From DATAGF01 sp963835685 (GTDB lineage: Bacteria; Actinomycetota; Thermoleophilia; Miltoncostaeales; Miltoncostaeaceae): 64,000 nt of DNA. Positions 59,186 through 64,000 of the stretch are shown here, piece after piece. How positions within the stretch are numbered: the first letter of the stretch is position 1; each line of letters starts with the position of its first letter. A program made the position numbers and the translations under genes. The notes beneath the pieces were generated by a model. It saw only the letters and a program-made list of their open reading frames with translations, was not told the DNA's origin and did no database searches. The stretch is taken from contig CAWIGI010000016.1 in the NCBI GenBank assembly GCA_963835685.1, positions 124,001 through 188,000 on the forward strand, written 5' to 3'.

Positions 59186-60062
59186 CTAGACGGTGCGCGC
59201 CTGGCCGAAGATGCCCTGGGGCCGGGCGATCAGCACCAGGATCAGCACGAGGAAGCCGATGGCCTCCTTGTAGGTCGGACGGATGAACATCGTTGACCAC
59301 TCCTGCACCAGGCCGAGCGTAACGCCGCCCAGCAGCGCCCCGTACGCGCTGCCGATCCCCCCGAGCACGACCGCGGCGAAGATCGGCAGCAGCAGGAACC
59401 AGCCCGTGTTCGGCGTGAGGGTGGTGTAGATGGCCGCCAGTACGCCGGCGAGGCCGGCCAGGCTGCCGGCGAGCAGCCAGGTGTAGATCACCACCCGGCG
59501 CGTGTTCACCCCCGAGACCTCGGCCAGGTCGAAGCTGTCCGACAGCGCCCGCATGGTCTTGCCGATGAGCGTCACCCGGAGCATCGTCGCCACGAGCAAC
59601 AAGACCACACCTGCCGTGGCGATCACCGTCACCTGGATGGCCGAGATCGTGACATCGCCGAAGAGGTTCCACGACTGGAACTGGTCAACGTCGAGCCCGC
59701 GGTCGCCGCCGCCCCACTCGAACAGGATCAGGTTGCGGATGACGAACGCCAGCCCGATCGACAGCAGCAGGAGCTGCATGATGCCCGGCGCCGCGGCGGC
59801 GCATCGGCGCCCAGATCGTGAACTCCAGCACCAGCCCGAGGGCCGCGACCGCGGCGATCGCGCCCAGGAAGGCCACGACGAGCGGCATCCCGGCGCTCAC
59901 GTTGATGGCGAAGGCGACGTAGCCGCCGAGGGTCATGAAGTCGCCGTGGGCGAAGTTGACGAGCTTCAGGATCCCGTACACCAGCGACAGCCCGATGGCG
60001 CCGAGCGCGTAGATGCCCCCGCTCGACAGGCCGTTGATGGTGGTGTTCAGGAACTCGTCCAC
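59186..60062 (-). pseudogene. livH: Branched-chain amino acid ABC transporter permease LivH, frameshifted
   Basis: A permease of ~291 residues in two frames. The first (GTG 60062 to ~59784) reads NTTINGLSSGGIYALGAIGLSLVYGILKLVNFAHGDFMTLGGYVAF, the classical LivH start. The second continues MQLLLLSIGLAFVIRNLILFEWGG to the natural end, ARPQGIFGQ. They join if one base at 59783 is removed (GCC GGG ATC ATG CAG in place of GGG-C-ATCATG). Everything else is well conserved, and livJMGF around it are intact, so a consensus error is at least as likely as loss of function. Confidence 0.88.
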
Positions 60063-60199
60063 GGCGCCCCCGCGTCGCGAATGTGCGGAAGGCTACCCGT
60101 CGGGCGGCGCGGCGGCGCGTTCCCGTTCCCCAGCGCCCGGCCCGCAGGGCCTGCTCGGCCCACCCCGGCTTCGCGACCGCCGAAAACCTCGACAGCCCA

Positions 60200-60227
60200 T
60201 TGAAATGGAGAGACCGGTCTGTATTGC
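60200..60227 (+). promoter_or_regulatory. Leaderless promoter with small palindrome
   Basis: TTGAAA (60200-60205) and TATTGC (60222-60227) are 16 bp apart, and the -10 ends 7 nt before the GTG at 60235. The perfect 10-bp palindrome AGACCGGTCT (60211-60220) lies in the spacer. Confidence 0.65.
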
Positions 60228-60234
60228 TTCGGGC

Positions 60235-60690
60235 GTGATCGACGAGGTGCGGGAGCGAGCGCGAGGCGGCCATGACCGGGCCGTCGCGATGGAGCGTCTG
60301 GCCCGCGACCTCTGGCGGGCGCTGCGGCCCTCGCTGCTGCCCGATCCCCACCGGCCGGGCTGGTCGGAGCGGTACCTCCTCGAGTCGTGCGCGACCGGCC
60401 TCGCCCGGGTGGCCGCGGACCCCGGCTCCGAGCCGCTCGCCTCCCGCACGCTGTTCTCGAGCGCCCGCTCGCTGATGCGGGCCCAGGACCAGCTGCTGGC
60501 GTCGCGCATCATCGAGCGGCACCTCGCCCGCGCGCGGGCGTACTTCGAGACCGAGCGGGACGTCCAGGGCATCGACGGGACCCCGCGGTGCGCCGCCCTC
60601 AACCGCAAGGGCAGGCCCTGCGGCCGGGACCCCGTCTGGGGCACGCCCTTCTGCGTCTCCCATACGCCGCAGCCTTCGGCCGCGGCGTAG
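60235..60690 (+). CDS. Hypothetical protein with C-terminal zinc-binding motif
   Basis: A 151-residue protein starting at the GTG 60235 (leaderless by the promoter just upstream; an ATG at 60205 is inside that promoter). The body (~15-115) is helical: LARDLWRALRPSLLP, RYLLESCATGLARVAADPG, SARSLMRAQDQLLASRIIERHLARARAYFE. The end CAALNRKGRPCGRDPVWGTPFCVSH is the CxxxNxxGxPCxxxxxxGxxxCxxH motif, a small CCCH zinc site frequent in actinobacterial and phage proteins. Function unknown. It is divergent from the livH operon. Confidence 0.7.
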   Translation: MIDEVRERARGGHDRAVAMERLARDLWRALRPSLLPDPHRPGWSERYLLESCATGLARVAADPGSEPLASRTLFSSARSLMRAQDQLLASRIIERHLARARAYFETERDVQGIDGTPRCAALNRKGRPCGRDPVWGTPFCVSHTPQPSAAA

Positions 60691-60747
60691 CGCGCGGCCT
60701 GACGGCCGCGTCAGCCTCATCGCGGCCCTGGCGGATAGGGTCCCCTG

Positions 60748-61275
60748 ATGGACGTCCTCCTCGCCGTGGCCAGCAAGCGGGACGTCCGCGCGTACTCCCC
60801 GGAGCCACTCCCGGCGGAGGCCGAGCGGTGGATTCTCGACGCCGGCCGCCTCGCCGGCAGCGCCAGCAACCGCCAGCCCTGCCGCTTCGTGATCGCCGAG
60901 GGCGGCGCGCGCGCGGCCGTGGCGCGCTGCGTGTATGCCCCGGCCAACGTGCTCGGCGCGGCGCTCGCCGTGACGATCACGGTCACCCCGGGCGGCCGGA
61001 TGGGCGACTTCGACGTGGGCCGGGCCGCCCAGAACATGATGCTCGCCGGCTGGGCTCAGGGGATCGCCTCGTGCCCCAACGGGATCGCCGACATCGACGC
61101 CCTCTCCCGGGCGCTCGGGATCGAGGAGCCCGACCGGCCGGTCGTGGTGCTGAGCTTCGGCTCCCCCGCCCGAGGGCGGGACCCCGCCCGGCGGTCGGCC
61201 GAGGAGTGGAGCCGGCGGGCCCACCGCCTGCCCCTCGAGCGCCTGGTGCGGCGAGTCGGGTCGCCCGCGCCGTGA
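60748..61275 (+). CDS. Nitroreductase-family protein
   Basis: A 175-residue FMN-dependent nitroreductase-fold protein: KRDVRAYSPEPLPAEAERWILDAGRLAGSASNRQPCRFVI (FMN-phosphate region RxxRxY and SxxNxQP), then VGRAAQNMMLAGWAQGIASCPNG, then PVVVLSFG. It is on the short side of the family (180-200). Its stop overlaps the GTG of the LOG-family gene. A -10-like TAGGGT lies 6 nt before the ATG, another leaderless start. Substrate unknown. Confidence 0.85.
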   Translation: MDVLLAVASKRDVRAYSPEPLPAEAERWILDAGRLAGSASNRQPCRFVIAEGGARAAVARCVYAPANVLGAALAVTITVTPGGRMGDFDVGRAAQNMMLAGWAQGIASCPNGIADIDALSRALGIEEPDRPVVVLSFGSPARGRDPARRSAEEWSRRAHRLPLERLVRRVGSPAP

Positions 61276-61994
61276 GGATCGTCCGCCCGGGGCGGCTGGA
61301 GGCGACTGGGCCCGCGCGCGAGGCGATCGGCCACGCCGACGCCAGCCTGCTCACCCGACCGACCGACCTCGACTTCATCCACAGCGAGCCCTGGCGCGCG
61401 CTGCGCATCCTCGGCGAGTTCGTCAACGGCTTCGACGCGCTGGCCCGCGTGGGCCCGGCCGTCTCGGTGTTCGGCTCGGCGCGCCTCGCCGAGGAGGACC
61501 GCCACTACGGGCTCGCCCGCGAGGTGGGGCGCCTGCTGGTCGAGCGGGGCTACGCCGTCATCACCGGGGGCGGTCCCGGGCTCATGGAGGCGGCCAACCG
61601 CGGCGCCAGTGAGGCGGGCGGCATGTCCGTCGGCTGCACCATCGAGCTGCCCCACGAGCAGGGCATCAACGAGTACGTCAACCTGGCCATCGCCTTCCGC
61701 TACTTCTTCGTGCGGAAGACCATGTTCGTGAAGTACTCCGAGGCGTACATCGTCTTCCCCGGCGGCTACGGGACGATGGACGAGCTCTTCGAGTCGCTCA
61801 CGCTCATCCAGACCGGGAAGGCGCTCAGCTTCCCGGTGGTGCTGTGCGGCACGGCCCACTGGGCCGGCCTGGTGCGGTGGGTGCAGGCGCGGCTGCTCGA
61901 GGAGGGCCTGATCAGCCGGGCTGACATGGACCTGTTCCGGATGTCGGACGACCCGGAAGAGGTGGTGGAGATGGCGGTGGGGCCGGCGCGCTGA
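61272..61994 (+). CDS. LOG-family protein (cytokinin riboside phosphoribohydrolase-like)
   Basis: A 240-residue Rossmann-like nucleotide-binding protein (TIGR00730). Features are VSVFGSARLAEEDRHYGLAREVGRLL, the signature VITGGGPGLMEAANRGASEAGG (~residues 98-119) and IVFPGGYGTMDELFE (~162-176), the PGGxGTxxE motif that binds the nucleotide phosphate. Family enzymes release free cytokinins or other bases from nucleoside 5'-monophosphates and were once misnamed lysine decarboxylases. It is coupled to the nitroreductase (GTGA overlap). Confidence 0.9.
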   Translation: MRIVRPGRLEATGPAREAIGHADASLLTRPTDLDFIHSEPWRALRILGEFVNGFDALARVGPAVSVFGSARLAEEDRHYGLAREVGRLLVERGYAVITGGGPGLMEAANRGASEAGGMSVGCTIELPHEQGINEYVNLAIAFRYFFVRKTMFVKYSEAYIVFPGGYGTMDELFESLTLIQTGKALSFPVVLCGTAHWAGLVRWVQARLLEEGLISRADMDLFRMSDDPEEVVEMAVGPAR

Positions 61995-62004
61995 GGCCGG
62001 TCCG

Positions 62005-62418
62005 TCAGCGCACGAGCCGGACGCCCTGGTCGCCGATCGACCGTCTGCCGCACGCCGCCAGGCCCCCGTCCGCGGTGAGCAGGAGCGGGTCGTCGAGGGC
62101 CTCCGCGAGCGCGAGGTAGGAGGCGTCGTACGCCGTCAGGTCGTGGCGGAGGTCCCAGACCCGCGCCCGCAGCGGCGCGTGTGGGTGCCGGACGAGCCTC
62201 ACGCTGTCGAGGTCGAGCGCGGCCTCGGTCGCGCGGCGGTCTGCGACCAGCCCCGCCAGCGCGAGGCGCCGCAGGGCGTTCAGGGTCTCGGGCTCGATGA
62301 GCTCCGGAGCGTGCAGCGGCTGTTGGTCGTCCTCGTCCAGCGCCTGCTCGACCGCCTCGAGCGCGGGCGGCCGGCCCAGGAGGAAATCGGCCAGAACCGA
62401 GGCGTCGATGACGATCAT
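62005..62418 (-). CDS. vapC: PIN-domain toxin (VapC/FitB type)
   Basis: A 137-residue PIN-domain ribonuclease. The acidic Mg-binding residues are in place: Asp5 in VIDASVLADFLLG, Glu near 44 in PETLNALRRL, Asp ~100 in LTAYDASYLALAE and Asp ~118 in LLTADGGLA. The ATG overlaps the stop of the antitoxin gene by 4 bases (62415-62418), the normal toxin-antitoxin order. Likely activity is sequence-specific tRNA or mRNA cleavage, as for the family. Confidence 0.88.
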   Translation of the reverse strand: MIVIDASVLADFLLGRPPALEAVEQALDEDDQQPLHAPELIEPETLNALRRLALAGLVADRRATEAALDLDSVRLVRHPHAPLRARVWDLRHDLTAYDASYLALAEALDDPLLLTADGGLAACGRRSIGDQGVRLVR

Positions 62419-62639
62419 CGGCGATCGCGGTCCTCGCGCACGACGGCTGCGCTGGACGGCCCGTCGTACCGCGCTCGCGAGCGCACCCGCTCGGCGAGCT
62501 CGGGGATCGTCGGGAGGCGTGCGATGTCGCTCATCCGGGCAAGCAGGAATTCGTTGAGCGACTGGCCGGCGAGGGCGGCCTGGGACTTCAGGCGGCGGTG
62601 GACGTCGTCCGGCACCCCTCGGATCTGAACGTTCGCCAC
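62415..62639 (-). CDS. vapB: Antitoxin (FitA/VapB type, ribbon-helix-helix)
   Basis: A ~74-residue antitoxin with an N-terminal RHH DNA-binding domain: VANVQIRGVPDDVHRRLKSQAALAGQSLNEFLLARM, the FitA-like form, followed by a C-terminal toxin-binding tail (LAERVRSRARYDGPSSAAVV). The GTG at 62639 is preferred because the ATG at 62663 lies inside the operator. It would autorepress with its toxin. Confidence 0.85.
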   Translation of the reverse strand: MANVQIRGVPDDVHRRLKSQAALAGQSLNEFLLARMSDIARLPTIPELAERVRSRARYDGPSSAAVVREDRDRR

Positions 62640-62657
62640 CGGCCGCACGATATCAAA

Positions 62658-62687
62658 TTGCATGCACCCCATGCGAAGTGCATGCAA
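62658..62687. promoter_or_regulatory. Toxin-antitoxin operator, perfect inverted repeat
   Basis: TTGCATGCAC (62658-62667) and GTGCATGCAA (62678-62687) are exact inverted copies with a 10-bp spacer (centre spacing 20 bp, two helical turns). Each arm contains the palindrome TGCATGCA. This suits two RHH dimers on the same DNA face. The cupin gene starts 22 bp beyond and may share the control. Confidence 0.85.
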
Positions 62688-62708
62688 GCCGATCGGTCGG
62701 GAGGGCCG

Positions 62709-63104
62709 ATGAGCGACTACACGAAGGTCAACCTGCGCGAGGTGGAGGACATGGCGCCCCGCTTCGATCTCTCGCCGGGGCTCGAGTCGCGCTTCGCCCG
62801 GGAGCCGCTGGAGCTGGAGAACTCCGGGATCTCCTACTTCCGCCTCGGCGCCGACTTCCGGACGCCGTTCGGGCACCGGCACGAGGATCAGGAGGAGGTG
62901 TACCTGGTCCTCGCCGGGACGGCGCGCCTGCGGGTGGGGGAGGAGACGATCGAGATGGGCCCATTCGACGCCGTGCGCGTGGCCCCGACGGCGCCGCGCT
63001 GCCTGGAGGGCGGGCCGGCCGGCGCCGAGCTGATCGCGTTCGGCGCGCCGAGCGACGACAACCGGGACGCCGAGATGCTGCCCGGCTGGTGGGGTGAGGA
63101 CTAG
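62709..63104 (+). CDS. Cupin-domain protein
   Basis: A 131-residue single-cupin protein. Motif 1 reads FGHRHEDQEEVYLVLAGTARLRVG (G(X)5HXH(X)3-4E(X)6G; metal ligands His, His, Glu ~residues 59-66) and motif 2 is FDAVRVAPTAPRCLEGGPAGAE, where the usual His is replaced by Arg/Cys. It ends ...DDNRDAEMLPGWWGED. It probably binds a metal or small ligand; enzymatic activity is uncertain with one ligand lacking. GGGAGGG lies 5 nt before the ATG 62709. It is divergent from the toxin-antitoxin pair. Confidence 0.83.
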   Translation: MSDYTKVNLREVEDMAPRFDLSPGLESRFAREPLELENSGISYFRLGADFRTPFGHRHEDQEEVYLVLAGTARLRVGEETIEMGPFDAVRVAPTAPRCLEGGPAGAELIAFGAPSDDNRDAEMLPGWWGED

Positions 63105-63757
63105 GCCGAGGCCGGGCGGCGCCGCATCGCGATCGCCCGGTTGGCGAAGCTCTCGCGCCACCCGAGGGCGAGCGCGGGGAGCGCGGCGGCCTCGTCGAGC
63201 TCGTCGACCGCCGCGTCGTTCAGCATCCAGGCGATCCGCCGGACGCTGAACCCGCCCTCCCCGCGCCGCACCAGCTCGATCGGGTCGCCCGCCGCGAGCT
63301 CGCCCTCCTCGAGCACGCGCAGGTAGAAGCCCACCCGCCCGCTCGCCAGGAAGGGCTTGCCGAAGGCGTGGTCGCGCATCCGCATCGCGAGCTTGAAGCA
63401 CGGCACGCGCGGGTGGCTCACCTCGAGCATCGCCTCGCCGGCGCGGACGACGTCGCCGATCAGGACCTCGGCCTCGTCCGCCCCCTCGACCGTCAGGTTC
63501 TCCCCGAAGTAGCCGAAGGGGGACAGATCGCGCCCCAGCTCGGCCCGCCAGTGCGCGTAATGCTGGACGGGGTAGGCGTAGACGGCCTTGTCCGGCCCCC
63601 CGTGCACCCGCCGGTCGGCCTGGCCGTCGCCATCCAGGTTGATGCGGCGCACCATCACCCGCCCCTCGACCGGCTCCTTGACGATCGCGCTGGTCGCCTC
63701 GCGCCCGTCGAACTCGAGCGTGCGCGGCTGGCCGACGTTGACCGACACGATCCTCAC
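63101..63757 (-). CDS. MOSC-domain protein (YiiM-like)
   Basis: A 218-residue molybdenum-cofactor sulfurase C-terminal (MOSC) protein. Features are VRIVSVNVGQPRTLEFDGREATSAIVKEPVEGRV, LDGDGQADRRVHGGPDKAVYAYPVQHYAHW (the MOSC signature HGGxDKAVY), GYFGENLTVEG and the sulfur-carrying Cys in HPRVPCFKLAMRM, then a 3-alpha domain (~155-215). Relatives such as YiiM reduce N-hydroxylated purines using Moco. The GTG at 63757 is leaderless (TACCCT 6 nt upstream). It is divergent from tadA with 40 bp between the start codons, and its TAG overlaps the cupin gene's end by 4 bases. Confidence 0.88.
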   Translation of the reverse strand: MRIVSVNVGQPRTLEFDGREATSAIVKEPVEGRVMVRRINLDGDGQADRRVHGGPDKAVYAYPVQHYAHWRAELGRDLSPFGYFGENLTVEGADEAEVLIGDVVRAGEAMLEVSHPRVPCFKLAMRMRDHAFGKPFLASGRVGFYLRVLEEGELAAGDPIELVRRGEGGFSVRRIAWMLNDAAVDELDEAAALPALALGWRESFANRAIAMRRRPASA

Positions 63758-63797
63758 GGGCCGAGGGTACCGACCGGGCCGGGGATAGTGTCCGGCC

Positions 63798-64000
63798 ATG
63801 CGCGGCGTCTTTCCCCGCGACGAGCACTTCATGCGGATGGCGCTTCGGGCGGCCGCCGAGGCCTCGGAGCACGGCGACGTGCCGGTGGGCTGCGTCGTGG
63901 TCCGCGACGGCAGGGTGGTCGGGGCGGCCCACAACGAGCGCGAGCTGCGCGGCGATCCGACCGCGCACGCCGAGATCCTCGCGTTGCGCGAGGCGGCCGT
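63798..64000 (+). CDS. tadA: tRNA-specific adenosine deaminase TadA (partial)
   Basis: The first 67 codons of a cytidine/deoxycytidylate-deaminase-fold protein: FMRMALRAAAEASEHGDVPVGCVVV, then NERELRGDPTAHAEILALREAA, with the zinc ligand His57 and catalytic Glu59 in HAE. The PCxMC motif lies beyond the window edge. TadA converts A34 to inosine in tRNA-Arg(ACG), the tRNA encoded at 14362. -10-like GATAGT ends 7 nt before the ATG. Confidence 0.88.
   Translation, partial: MRGVFPRDEHFMRMALRAAAEASEHGDVPVGCVVVRDGRVVGAAHNERELRGDPTAHAEILALREAA

Overview
The window is about 72% G+C, with frequent GTG/TTG starts, GTGA/ATGA start-stop overlaps and many promoters whose -10 box lies only 6-8 nt before the start codon (leaderless mRNAs). 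Together with the gene content this points to a free-living actinomycete, possibly of the Thermoleophilia/Solirubrobacterales type; that placement is inference, because no rRNA or marker phylogeny is available here. No rRNA genes, CRISPR arrays or origin were seen. Three good tRNA genes (Ser-TGA, Ser-GCT, Arg-ACG) and one degenerate Ser-like tRNA were found.

Layout. 0.3-14.3 kb is mostly conserved genes: a STAS operon, a methyltransferase, a YbdK-type ligase, a GMC oxidoreductase, a tRNA-Ser cluster, a TetR/DHA2-efflux pair, two methyltransferases, a universal stress protein and an animal-type haem peroxidase, closed by tRNA-Arg. 14.6-30.1 kb is accessory and eroded: an IS5 fragment, a nearly whole IS1182-type element, an excisionase/RepA plasmid-like remnant, an IS3-type remnant, the first copy of a 140-bp dispersed repeat, and small monooxygenase, CGNR, SnoaL-like and arginase-family genes. 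30.1-38.5 kb holds regulator/enzyme pairs with clear operators: LacI with an MFS transporter, TetR with an epoxide hydrolase broken by an in-frame TGA, and an aldo/keto reductase with a 3-hydroxyisobutyrate-dehydrogenase-like enzyme. 38.7-48.3 kb has the second 140-bp repeat, a Vgb-like lipoprotein, a Rox-like FAD monooxygenase, a mosaic of broken RTX/SpeD-like genes, and an unusual FAD-monooxygenase/hydrolase/STAND-ATPase locus.

48.4-64 kb returns to conserved genes: an SRPBCC-PRC protein, an M28 peptidase, a MocR regulator with a CCAAT/ATTGG site array, PhzF, an XRE-cupin regulator facing AzlCD, and a complete branched-chain amino-acid ABC transporter (livJ against livHMGF). These are followed by nitroreductase-LOG, a FitAB/VapBC-type toxin-antitoxin pair with a perfect operator, a cupin, a MOSC protein and the start of tadA.

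The most striking cross-cutting signal is that at least eight otherwise intact genes are each broken by what looks like one inserted base. Three of these sit at GTTCGAC, where removing one T gives GTCGAC, and one insertion destroys the stop codons of two convergent genes at once. This suggests consensus errors or very recent decay, and it affects how many genes here should be called broken.
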